From Pseudoalteromonas apostichopi (GTDB taxonomy: Bacteria > Pseudomonadota > Gammaproteobacteria > Enterobacterales > Alteromonadaceae): a DNA stretch of 64,000 nucleotides. The stretch is taken from assembly GCF_030297135.1 (NCBI RefSeq), contig NZ_AP028065.1, forward strand, positions 2,790,001 to 2,854,000. Direction: 5' to 3'. This document shows positions 53,805-61,627 of this stretch, piece by piece; position 1 is the first letter of the stretch, and every line of letters begins with the position of its first letter. The notes under the pieces are model-generated. The model was not told where the DNA came from, searched no databases, and saw nothing but the letters and a program-made list of their open reading frames with translations. Both the position numbers and the translations under genes were made by a program.

Positions 53805-54260
53805 ACTTAATCGTGCGGGACAATACGCGCTAAAAGACACCACATTTGAATAAGAAAACAAGTAACTTTTGACAATATTTGCAAACACTCTCGTAGCTTG
53901 CAGCCAAGCGCGATGCAATTGAGAGTCAATTGGGTGAATGTATGATTTGCGGGTTTCGATAAAGGCTCTGCAAAGCGAATCGATATCGTTAAAGGATACT
54001 TTTAAAAAGCTTAGGTTATTTGCTAAGTAATGGATAAATGGTGTGACTTGATGTAAGTCATCAAGATGACTGATTATCTTATTCAAAGCACAATACAAGA
54101 TATAACTGCGCTTAGTTATGCTTTCATGATCTGGCACCACCATAGTTAACTTATATGAACTAAGATTGCGATGATAGGCGCTTGTATACTGATGAAAATC
54201 AGGTTTTAGCAATTCAATGTCTTGTAGTAACAGTCTTTTTTGAAATGAAGATAGACTCAT
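53799..54260 (-). CDS. Globin-like protein lacking the proximal histidine
   Basis: A 153-residue all-helical protein I do not firmly recognise. The spacing resembles bacterial globins: a first helix with Leu-Leu-Lys-Pro-Asp-Phe, then Ala-Leu-Asn-Lys-Ile-Ile-Ser-His-Leu-Asp-Asp-Leu, Leu-Ala-Asn-Asn-Leu-Ser-Phe-Leu-Lys-Val (79-88), and Ala-Trp-Leu-Gln-Ala near 118. In globins the 79-88 block is Leu-Gly-x-x-His-x-x-x-Gly-Val; here Leu83 stands at the histidine position. If the alignment holds it cannot bind heme in the usual way. It converges with the DUF4124 gene with a 6-bp overlap. Confidence 0.6.
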   Translation of the reverse strand: MSLSSFQKRLLLQDIELLKPDFHQYTSAYHRNLSSYKLTMVVPDHESITKRSYILYCALNKIISHLDDLHQVTPFIHYLANNLSFLKVSFNDIDSLCRAFIETRKSYIHPIDSQLHRAWLQATRVFANIVKSYLFSYSNVVSFSAYCPARLSS

Positions 54261-54405
54261 AGTACATCGCTTAATAGCCGAGGCTATAGGTTGTTCTTAT
54301 TATTTGATTAAATATAGACAAGAATTTCCAGTTTTGGAAAATTTATGACAAGGTTGTCATAAATTTTTTAGGCAAAAAATAGTCTAACTAATTCATGCTG
54401 GAAGG

Positions 54406-54434
54406 TTGCTAATTGAGCGCTACATGCTTATAAT
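54406..54434 (+). promoter_or_regulatory. Promoter of the initiator tRNA / rimP operon
   Basis: TTGCTA (54406-54411), 17 bases, TATAAT (54429-54434), then a GC-rich discriminator. The tRNA starts 69 bp downstream. Confidence 0.8.
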
Positions 54435-54502
54435 GGCCGCCATTGAATTGAGGTGTTTTGCACTCGATTAGATGATATTAAGTTACTTTTAATATCTATT
54501 GG

Positions 54503-54579
<77 letters not shown>

Positions 54580-54640
54580 AATACATGCTAAGGCATTGTA
54601 AGTGTACTTAGTATGCACAGTAATTTTTACTGTATGAAGT

Positions 54641-54666
54641 CGCGCATTCTGGTAATGCGCGTTTTG
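54641..54666 (+). terminator. Terminator-like hairpin after the initiator tRNA
   Basis: CGCGCATT, loop CTGGT, AATGCGCG, then TTTT. It may be a partial terminator or a processing site separating the tRNA from rimP. Confidence 0.55.
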
Positions 54667-54754
54667 CGTTTAGGCTATCTAGTTTAATTTGGTCAGGTAA
54701 TTGACTCGCAACCAAGCTTGGCCCTAGGCCACACAGTTTTATGCTTTAGGTGTG

Positions 54755-54777
54755 ACGCCCCGCTTGGTTCGGGGCGT
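54755..54777 (+). promoter_or_regulatory. GC-rich hairpin in the rimP leader
   Basis: ACGCCCCG and CGGGGCGT pair across a 7-base loop, followed by TGTTGT. It sits 92 bp before the rimP start. NusA is autoregulated in E. coli from this leader; this hairpin may be part of that. Confidence 0.5.
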
Positions 54778-54868
54778 TGTTGTATCTGCTTGGCGGTGAT
54801 TTTAAATCATTATTAAACTCAGTATTTCAGGGCTATATGCCCTTTTTTTGTTTGTATGGAGGATTTTC

Positions 54869-55324
54869 GTGACAAAACTTGAGCAAGATTTAGTAGCCAT
54901 GCTCTCACCGGCCGTTGAAATGTTAGGCTTTGAGTTACATGGTCTTGAGTTTGTGCAAGCTGGTCGCCACTCTACATTACGTGTTTATATCGATCACGAT
55001 GCAGGGATTACGGTTGACAATTGTGCCGACGTTAGTCGTCAAGTTAGCGCAATTTTAGATGTCGAAGACCCAATTACAAATGAATATGATTTGGAAGTTT
55101 CGTCTCCTGGTGTTGATCGTCCATTATTCAAACAAGATCACTACGAGAAGGCGCAAGGAGAAGAAGTACGCGTGCGTACTAAGCTTCCGCAAGATGGTCG
55201 TCGTAACTTTAAAGGCGATTTAGTATCAGTTAGCAGTGATATGATCACACTTTCAGCAGATGGCACTGAGCATATGATTATGATCAGTAACATTGAACGT
55301 GCGAACATCATCGCAAAGTTTTAA
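54869..55324 (+). CDS. rimP: Ribosome maturation factor RimP
   Basis: A 151-residue protein. Start GTG 54869 behind TGGAGGA gives Met-Thr-Lys-Leu-Glu-Gln-Asp-Leu, as in E. coli RimP (150 residues). Motifs are Gly-Phe-Glu-Leu-His-Gly-Leu-Glu, Val-Tyr-Ile-Asp-His, and Glu-Val-Ser-Ser-Pro-Gly-Val-Asp-Arg-Pro-Leu. It helps 30S assembly. First coding gene of the nusA-infB operon. Confidence 0.95.
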   Translation: MTKLEQDLVAMLSPAVEMLGFELHGLEFVQAGRHSTLRVYIDHDAGITVDNCADVSRQVSAILDVEDPITNEYDLEVSSPGVDRPLFKQDHYEKAQGEEVRVRTKLPQDGRRNFKGDLVSVSSDMITLSADGTEHMIMISNIERANIIAKF

Positions 55325-55362
55325 TTCGAGTGCGAAGGAATAGGGCAAGCGAGGCATAACCC

Positions 55363-56862
55363 ATGGCAAAAGAAATATTATTGGTTGCTGAAGCCGTCTC
55401 CAATGAGAAAGCGGTTCCAAAAGAAAAGATTTTTGAAGCGTTAGAGTTCGCATTAGCGACTGCAACAAAGAAAAAACACGATGGCGAAATTGACGTTCGC
55501 GTATCAATCGATCGTAAAACTGGTGATTACGACACGTTCCGTCGCTGGAAAATCGCTGAAGTTCTTGAAGATGGTTCTTTAGAACATCCATACAGCGAAA
55601 TCACGCTTGAAGCAGCACAAGTTGAAGACGAAAACTTACAACTAGGTGATTACGTCGAAGAACAAATTGAGTCAATCAAGTTCGACCGTATTACGACACA
55701 AATGGCAAAGCAAGTTATCGTACAAAAAGTACGTGAAGCTGAGCGTGCTTTAGTTGTTGAAGAATATAAAGATCAACAAGGCGAATTGGTAACTGGTGTT
55801 GTTAAAAAAGCAACACGTGATGCAATCGTACTTGACCTTGGTAACAATGCTGAAGCGGTTATCTACCGTGATGATATGTTACCACGTGAGAACTTCCGTC
55901 CAGGTGACCGTATCCGTGGTTTACTTTACGAAGTTAAGCCGGAAGCTCGTGGCGCGCAATTATTTGTAACGCGTTCTAAACCTGAAATGCTAATGGAGTT
56001 ATTCCGCATTGAGGTACCTGAAATTGGCGAAGAGATGATTGAATTACGTGCTGCAGCACGTGATCCAGGTTCTCGTGCAAAAATCGCAGTAAAATCTAAC
56101 GATAAACGTATCGACCCAGTGGGTGCGTGTGTTGGTATGCGTGGTGCTCGAGTACAAGCTGTTTCAACTGAGCTTGGTGGTGAGCGTGTTGATATCGTTC
56201 TTTACGATGATAACCCAGCACAATTCGTTATCAATGCAATGGCGCCAGCAGAAGTTGCGTCAATCGTAATGGACGAAGATACTCATTCAATGGATATTGC
56301 TGTTGAAGCAGATAATCTAGCACAAGCAATTGGTCGTAACGGTCAAAACGTTCGTCTTGCTAGCCAGTTAACTGGTTGGGAATTAAACGTAATGACAGTT
56401 GATGACATGCGTGCGAAGAACGAAGCTGAATCAGACAAGCTAATTAACTTATTCACTGAATACCTAGATATCGATGATGAGTTTGCAACATTACTTATCA
56501 ACGAAGGTTTCTCAACACTTGAAGAAGTTGCTTACGTTCCTGCATCGGAATTCCTAGAAATCGACGGTTTAGATGAAGAAACAGTTGATATCTTACGTTC
56601 ACGTGCAAAAGACGCATTAACAACTAAAGCGCTTAAAACGGAAGAAAGTTTAGAAGGTGCTGAACCTGCAGAAGACCTACTAGCACTTGAGGGCTTAGAG
56701 CGTCATCTTGCATTTGTTATGGCAAGCAAAGGTGTAGTAACACTTGAAGACTTAGCTGAGCAAGGTATTGATGAGTTAGTAGACATCACTGAGCTATCAG
56801 AAGAAGAAGCTGGTAAGCTAATTATGGCTGCGCGTAACATTTGTTGGTTCGCAGACGAGTAA
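55363..56862 (+). CDS. nusA: Transcription termination/antitermination factor NusA
   Basis: A 499-residue protein: N-terminal RNA polymerase-binding domain, S1 domain (about 135-200), two KH domains (Gly-Ala-Cys-Val-Gly-Met-Arg-Gly-Ala-Arg and Gly-Arg-Asn-Gly-Gln-Asn-Val-Arg), and two C-terminal acidic repeats. Length as E. coli (495). It controls pausing, termination and antitermination. Confidence 0.97.
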   Translation: MAKEILLVAEAVSNEKAVPKEKIFEALEFALATATKKKHDGEIDVRVSIDRKTGDYDTFRRWKIAEVLEDGSLEHPYSEITLEAAQVEDENLQLGDYVEEQIESIKFDRITTQMAKQVIVQKVREAERALVVEEYKDQQGELVTGVVKKATRDAIVLDLGNNAEAVIYRDDMLPRENFRPGDRIRGLLYEVKPEARGAQLFVTRSKPEMLMELFRIEVPEIGEEMIELRAAARDPGSRAKIAVKSNDKRIDPVGACVGMRGARVQAVSTELGGERVDIVLYDDNPAQFVINAMAPAEVASIVMDEDTHSMDIAVEADNLAQAIGRNGQNVRLASQLTGWELNVMTVDDMRAKNEAESDKLINLFTEYLDIDDEFATLLINEGFSTLEEVAYVPASEFLEIDGLDEETVDILRSRAKDALTTKALKTEESLEGAEPAEDLLALEGLERHLAFVMASKGVVTLEDLAEQGIDELVDITELSEEEAGKLIMAARNICWFADE

Positions 56863-56887
56863 TTTATTAACGGAGGTATTACACACT

Positions 56888-59545
56888 ATGGCAGAAGTAA
56901 ATGTTGAAAAACTAGCCGGAGATATTGGTACAACTGTTGATAAGTTATTACAGCAGCTTGAGCAAGCCGGTATATCTAAAAAAGCAGGTGATATGGTAAC
57001 GGAGGCTGAAAAGTCAACATTACTTGATCACTTAAGCAAGCAGCACGGCGGTACAGGGTCTGAAGGCCCTGCTCGCATGACTTTGCAACGTAAAAGCAAG
57101 AGCACTCTAAGTGTGACTGGCTCAACAGGTAAAGCAAAGTCTGTGCAAGTTGAAGTACGTAAAACACGTACTTACGTCAAGAAAAGCGCCATTGAGCAAC
57201 AGCAAGAAGAAGAGCGTTTAGCTGCAGAAGAAGCTGCACGTAAAGCAGCAGAGCTTAAAGCCCAGCAAGAAGCTGAAGAGCTAAAAGCGAAACAAGAGGC
57301 AGAACGCAAAGCGAAAGAAGAAGCTGAGCGTAAAGCCAAAGAAGAGGCTAAACGTAAAGCTGAAGCTGAGCGTAAAGCGAAACAGAAGCAGATGACCCCA
57401 GAGCAAAGTGCTAAGTCTGAACAAGATCGCGCCGAAGCTGAGCGTCTGCAAAAAGAAGCAGAAGAGGCCGCATTGAGAAAAGCTGAAGAAGAAGCGAAAC
57501 GTCAAGCAGAAGAGGCAAGAAAGCTAGCTGAAGAAAATGAAGCTCGCTGGAAAAAGGAAGAAGAAGAGCGTAAGAAGCGTGAAGAAAGCGCTGATCACCA
57601 CCTTACGACTTCAACTTACGCACGTGAAGCAGAAGATGAATCTGACGCACGTGAAGAGCATAGCGCTCGTCGTAAGAAAAAGAAAAAAGGACCTCAAAAA
57701 GATAAACAGGCTGCCGGTCCTAAAGGTAAGAAAGGCAAGCTAAAAGCACCAACGTCTTTACAACATGGTTTCCAAAAACCAACCGCTGACGTGAAAAATG
57801 AAGTTCGTATCAGTGAAACAATCACTGTTGCTGAGCTTGCATCACGTATGGCAGTTAAAGGTGCTGAAGTTGTTAAAACAATGATGAAGATGGGTGACAT
57901 GGTTACCATTAACCAAGTGATTGACCAAGAAACAGCACAGCTTGTTGCTGAAGAAATGGGTCACAAGGTTATCATTGTTAAAGAAAATGAATTAGAAGAG
58001 AAAGTACTAAACGACCGTAGCGAAGAAGGTAAAGCCATTCCTCGTGCACCGGTTGTGACAGTAATGGGTCACGTTGACCACGGTAAAACGTCAACACTTG
58101 ATTACATTCGTTCAGCAAAAGTTGCTTCTGGTGAAGCCGGTGGTATTACTCAGCACATTGGTGCATATCACGTTGAAACAAATGGTCATATGATCACATT
58201 CTTAGATACGCCAGGTCACGCCGCGTTTACATCAATGCGTGCTCGTGGTGCTAAAGCTACGGATATTGTAATTCTTGTTGTTGCAGCCGATGATGGTGTA
58301 ATGCCACAGACTAAAGAAGCGGTTCAGCACGCCCGTGCTGCAGGCGTTCCTTTAATCATCGCAGTAAACAAGATGGATAAAGAAGGCATCGACCCAGATC
58401 GCGTTAAGAACGAGCTAGCACAATTAGATGTTATCCCAGAAGAGTGGGGTGGTGAAACACAGTTTGTGCATATCTCTGCGAAAACAGGTTTAGGTATTGA
58501 TGACCTACTTGAAGCAGTATTAATGCAAGCTGAGCTACTTGAACTAACTGCGCCAGCTGAAGGTATGGCTGCAGGTGTTGTAATTGAATCGCGTCTTGAT
58601 AAAGGCCGTGGTCCAGTTGCTTCAATCCTAGTTCAGTCTGGTACGCTTAACCAAGGTGATATCGTACTTTGTGGTCTTGAATATGGCCGTGTACGTGCGA
58701 TGAAAGATGAGAACGGACAAGACATTAAGTCTGCTGGTCCATCTATTCCAGTAGAGATTTTAGGTCTATCTGGTATCCCTGCTGCTGGTGATGAAGCAAC
58801 AGTAGTTAAAGATGAGCGTAAAGCGCGTGAAGTAGCACTTTACCGTCAAGGTAAATTCCGTGAAGTGAAGCTTGCTCGTCAACAAAAAGCGAAGCTTGAA
58901 AACATGTTTACGAACATGGCTGAAGGTGATGTATCAGAAGTTAACATCGTTCTTAAAGCTGACGTACAAGGTTCAATCGAAGCAATCGCTGATTCATTAA
59001 CTAAGCTTTCTACTGATGAAGTTAAAGTGAAGATTGTAGGTTCAGGTGTAGGTGGTATCACTGAAACTGATGCAACTCTTGCAGCAGCGTCTAACGCGAT
59101 TGTTGTTGGCTTTAACGTACGTGCTGATGCATCAGCTCGTAAAGTGATTGAGTCAGAAAACCTAGACTTACGTTACTACAGCGTAATCTACAGCCTGATT
59201 GAAGAAGTTAAACAAGCGATGTCAGGTATGCTTGCTCCAGAATTCAAGCAAGAGATCATTGGTCTTGCTGAAGTTCGTGACGTGTTCAAGTCACCTAAGA
59301 TTGGTGCAATCGCAGGTTGTATGGTTACTGAAGGTATCGTTAAGCGTAGCGCACCTATCCGTGTACTTCGTGATAACGTGGTTATCTACGAAGGTGAACT
59401 TGAGTCACTACGTCGCTTTAAAGACGACGTTCAAGAAGTTCGTAACGGTATGGAGTGTGGTATCGGCGTTAAGAACTACAACGATGTTAAAGTTGGCGAC
59501 CAAATCGAGGTATTCGAGACGGTTGAAGTACAACGTTCACTTTAA
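56888..59545 (+). CDS. infB: Translation initiation factor IF-2
   Basis: An 885-residue GTPase. An IF2 N-domain (about 1-55) and a long Lys/Glu/Ala-rich coiled region (about 100-290) precede the GTPase: Gly-His-Val-Asp-His-Gly-Lys-Thr-Ser, Asp-Thr-Pro-Gly-His and Asn-Lys-Met-Asp. Domains II-IV follow and end in Val-Gly-Asp-Gln-Ile-Glu. It brings initiator tRNA to the 30S subunit; the tRNA gene is at the start of this operon. Confidence 0.97.
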   Translation: MAEVNVEKLAGDIGTTVDKLLQQLEQAGISKKAGDMVTEAEKSTLLDHLSKQHGGTGSEGPARMTLQRKSKSTLSVTGSTGKAKSVQVEVRKTRTYVKKSAIEQQQEEERLAAEEAARKAAELKAQQEAEELKAKQEAERKAKEEAERKAKEEAKRKAEAERKAKQKQMTPEQSAKSEQDRAEAERLQKEAEEAALRKAEEEAKRQAEEARKLAEENEARWKKEEEERKKREESADHHLTTSTYAREAEDESDAREEHSARRKKKKKGPQKDKQAAGPKGKKGKLKAPTSLQHGFQKPTADVKNEVRISETITVAELASRMAVKGAEVVKTMMKMGDMVTINQVIDQETAQLVAEEMGHKVIIVKENELEEKVLNDRSEEGKAIPRAPVVTVMGHVDHGKTSTLDYIRSAKVASGEAGGITQHIGAYHVETNGHMITFLDTPGHAAFTSMRARGAKATDIVILVVAADDGVMPQTKEAVQHARAAGVPLIIAVNKMDKEGIDPDRVKNELAQLDVIPEEWGGETQFVHISAKTGLGIDDLLEAVLMQAELLELTAPAEGMAAGVVIESRLDKGRGPVASILVQSGTLNQGDIVLCGLEYGRVRAMKDENGQDIKSAGPSIPVEILGLSGIPAAGDEATVVKDERKAREVALYRQGKFREVKLARQQKAKLENMFTNMAEGDVSEVNIVLKADVQGSIEAIADSLTKLSTDEVKVKIVGSGVGGITETDATLAAASNAIVVGFNVRADASARKVIESENLDLRYYSVIYSLIEEVKQAMSGMLAPEFKQEIIGLAEVRDVFKSPKIGAIAGCMVTEGIVKRSAPIRVLRDNVVIYEGELESLRRFKDDVQEVRNGMECGIGVKNYNDVKVGDQIEVFETVEVQRSL

Positions 59546-59567
59546 TTTCGTTTAAGTTATTGCTTTA

Positions 59568-59589
59568 AATGGGGGCCTAGCCCCCATTT
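59568..59589 (+). terminator. Hairpin between infB and rbfA
   Basis: AAATGGGGGC, loop, GCCCCCATTT: a strong perfect stem, but it is not followed by a T-run. It may act as an attenuator or 3' end stabiliser. Confidence 0.55.
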
Positions 59590-59655
59590 GTGCATTCGTA
59601 ATTAAATTAACTTATTCTTTAACATCAATAAGTTATTATTTTAGAGTGAAATGAA

Positions 59656-60060
59656 ATGAGAGAATTTTCTCGCACTGATCGTGTTGCTCAGCAAATTCAA
59701 AAAGAGATTGCTGTTATTCTTCAACGCGAAATCAAAGATCCACGCCTAGGCATGGTAACAGTGTCTGCGGTTGAGGTATCTCGCGACTTATCTTACGCAA
59801 AAGTATTTATCACGGTATTCAACACGGATGATGAAGATAAAGCCAAGCAAAGCGCTAAAATCTTAAATGAAGCAACGGGTTATATTCGTTCTTTATTAGG
59901 TAAACGCATTCGTGCGCGCATCATGCCAGAGTTACGTTTTGTGATCGATAACTCACTAATGGAAGGTATGCGTATTTCAAACTTGGTTGATTCTGTTATT
60001 CGTGAAGACAATGCTAAGCATGTAGACGAAGACGACGGCGAAGAAGGCACTAAAGGCTAA
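59656..60060 (+). CDS. rbfA: 30S ribosome-binding factor RbfA
   Basis: A 134-residue KH-fold protein: Arg-Thr-Asp-Arg-Val-Ala-Gln-Gln-Ile-Gln-Lys-Glu, Asp-Pro-Arg-Leu-Gly-Met-Val-Thr-Val, Glu-Leu-Arg-Phe-Val-Ile-Asp-Asn-Ser. It is needed for late 30S maturation and cold growth. The acidic tail (Asp-Glu-Asp-Asp-Gly-Glu-Glu) is typical. It overlaps truB by one base. Confidence 0.95.
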   Translation: MREFSRTDRVAQQIQKEIAVILQREIKDPRLGMVTVSAVEVSRDLSYAKVFITVFNTDDEDKAKQSAKILNEATGYIRSLLGKRIRARIMPELRFVIDNSLMEGMRISNLVDSVIREDNAKHVDEDDGEEGTKG

Positions 60061-61004
60061 TGGCTAGACGCAGTAAAGGTCGTGCTATTGACGGCATCTT
60101 ATTACTTAATAAGCCGCAAGGTATTTCATCAAACAAAGCATTGCAGCAAGCAAAGGGAATATACTTTGCTCAAAAAGCAGGTCACACCGGTGCGCTTGAT
60201 CCGCTCGCGACGGGTATGCTGCCTATTTGTTTTGGTGAAGCGACTAAGTTTACCCAGTTTTTGCTCGATACAGACAAAACCTATGTTGTTCGTGCCAAAC
60301 TTGGTGAGCGAACTACAACGTCTGATTCAGATGGTGAAGTGGTTGAAACGCGTGAAGTATCGGTAACACCTGAGCAATTAGCTGAGCAAATTGCCAGTTT
60401 CTTAGGTGAGTCGGATCAATACCCTTCGATGTACTCTGCGCTTAAATACCAAGGTCAGCCTTTGTATAAATATGCCCGTGAAGGTATTGAAGTGCCGCGT
60501 AAGTGTCGAAAAATTAATGTATTTAGTTTAACGCTTGATGAGTTTGATGAAGCTAATAACGAAGTACAAATGACGGCACATGTATCTAAAGGCACTTATA
60601 TTCGTACTATTGTTGACGACTTAGGTGAAAAGCTTGGCTGTGGTGCTCATGTTATCATGTTACACCGCAGTGCAGTTGGCCATTATCCAAGTGAGAAAAT
60701 GGTCACTCTTGAGCAACTTGAAGAAAAGCTACAGCAAGCAAAAGCAGACGATGTTGCACCTTCAAGCTACCTCGATGAGCTACTATTGCCAATGGATACT
60801 GCTTTGGTTGACTTACCTGTGATTGAGATTACCCAAGAGCAGGGCGTGGCATTTAGTCATGGTCAAACAGTAGTGATTGGCAGGCCTGTACCAGATGGGG
60901 TAGTAAAGGTAATGGCTGATGGGGTGTTCATTGGTACCGGTGAGCGCCATAAAGATGGTCACTTAAAATCAAAGCGTGGCTTATCAAATCAGCTGCCTGA
61001 GTAA
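60060..61004 (+). CDS. truB: tRNA pseudouridine-55 synthase TruB
   Basis: A 314-residue pseudouridine synthase. The catalytic aspartate is Asp47 in Gly-His-Thr-Gly-Ala-Leu-Asp-Pro-Leu-Ala-Thr-Gly. Gly-Thr-Tyr-Ile-Arg-Thr-Ile follows, with a C-terminal PUA-like part. It makes pseudouridine at position 55 of tRNAs. The start overlaps the rbfA stop (TAATG). Confidence 0.96.
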   Translation: MARRSKGRAIDGILLLNKPQGISSNKALQQAKGIYFAQKAGHTGALDPLATGMLPICFGEATKFTQFLLDTDKTYVVRAKLGERTTTSDSDGEVVETREVSVTPEQLAEQIASFLGESDQYPSMYSALKYQGQPLYKYAREGIEVPRKCRKINVFSLTLDEFDEANNEVQMTAHVSKGTYIRTIVDDLGEKLGCGAHVIMLHRSAVGHYPSEKMVTLEQLEEKLQQAKADDVAPSSYLDELLLPMDTALVDLPVIEITQEQGVAFSHGQTVVIGRPVPDGVVKVMADGVFIGTGERHKDGHLKSKRGLSNQLPE

Positions 61005-61012
61005 AGATTACC

Positions 61013-61041
61013 TTGTAGTTATAAGCAAAGCTGGGTAGAAT
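61013..61041 (+). promoter_or_regulatory. Candidate promoter of rpsO
   Basis: TTGTAG (61013-61018), 17 bases, TAGAAT (61036-61041). This gives a leader of about 65 bases, matching the arrangement in E. coli, where rpsO has its own promoter. Confidence 0.7.
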
Positions 61042-61114
61042 ACGCCCCGCTCAATCGTTTTGGCTGAATTAGTGATCGGCTAAAACACAATTTAAATTAA
61101 TTTTTGGAGTTACT

Positions 61115-61384
61115 ATGTCACTAAGCAATCAAGAAAAAGTTGAGATCATCGGTAAATTTGCACGCGCTGAAGGCGACACTGGTTCACCTGAAGTACAAGT
61201 TGCACTTCTAACTTTCGATATCAACAAGCTTCAAGGTCACTTTGCTAGCCACAAGCACGACTTCCACTCACGTCGTGGTCTTCTTCGCAAAGTAAGCCAA
61301 CGCCGTAAACTGCTTGACTACCTTAAAGGTAAAGACATTGCACGTTACACTGCGTTAATCCAAGAGCTTGGCCTACGTCGCTAA
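61115..61384 (+). CDS. rpsO: 30S ribosomal protein S15
   Basis: An 89-residue protein, standard length. It contains Thr-Gly-Ser-Pro-Glu-Val-Gln-Val-Ala, His-Lys-His-Asp-Phe-His-Ser-Arg-Arg-Gly-Leu and Leu-Gly-Leu-Arg-Arg. In E. coli S15 represses its own translation through a pseudoknot in the leader; whether that holds here is not visible by eye. Confidence 0.98.
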   Translation: MSLSNQEKVEIIGKFARAEGDTGSPEVQVALLTFDINKLQGHFASHKHDFHSRRGLLRKVSQRRKLLDYLKGKDIARYTALIQELGLRR

Positions 61385-61399
61385 GAACTAGATTACGAG

Positions 61400-61426
61400 A
61401 AAAGGGGCTATTTAGCCCCTTTTTTT
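61400..61426 (+). terminator. Terminator after rpsO
   Basis: AAAAGGGGCTA, short loop, TAGCCCCTTTTTTT; standard rpsO terminator, with readthrough into pnp possible. Confidence 0.92.
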
Positions 61427-61457
61427 GTGCGCGCATGAAAGGTATACTAGCGCACAT

Positions 61458-61553
61458 CTTAGTAGGTGAATCTACTAAGTAATTGAAAAAACATCATTGC
61501 CAATTGTAGTACTTAATCGTGTTTTCATAAGCACAATTAAGTACTGTAATTGG
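61458..61553 (+). promoter_or_regulatory. pnp leader with two hairpins, including a long RNase III-type stem
   Basis: A first hairpin has arms CTTAGTAG and CTACTAAG within about 61458-61482. A second runs from 61500 to 61553: arms of 22 bases each, pairing at 19 Watson-Crick and 2 wobble positions with one C-A mismatch, around a 10-base loop. This is the shape of the pnp leader stem that RNase III cuts and PNPase then degrades to repress itself in E. coli. The autoregulation is inferred. Confidence 0.7.
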
Positions 61554-61627
61554 TACTTTGATGGACTATTTTTTACCAATTCGGAGCACTGCTCTGAGTT
61601 GCTTTTACATTTAAAGGATATTTTTAA

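Noticed and set aside
57281..57505. Phe-rich minus-strand frame in infB
   Set aside because: Complement of the Lys/Glu/Ala-rich coiled region of IF-2, giving runs of Phe, Leu and Ser.
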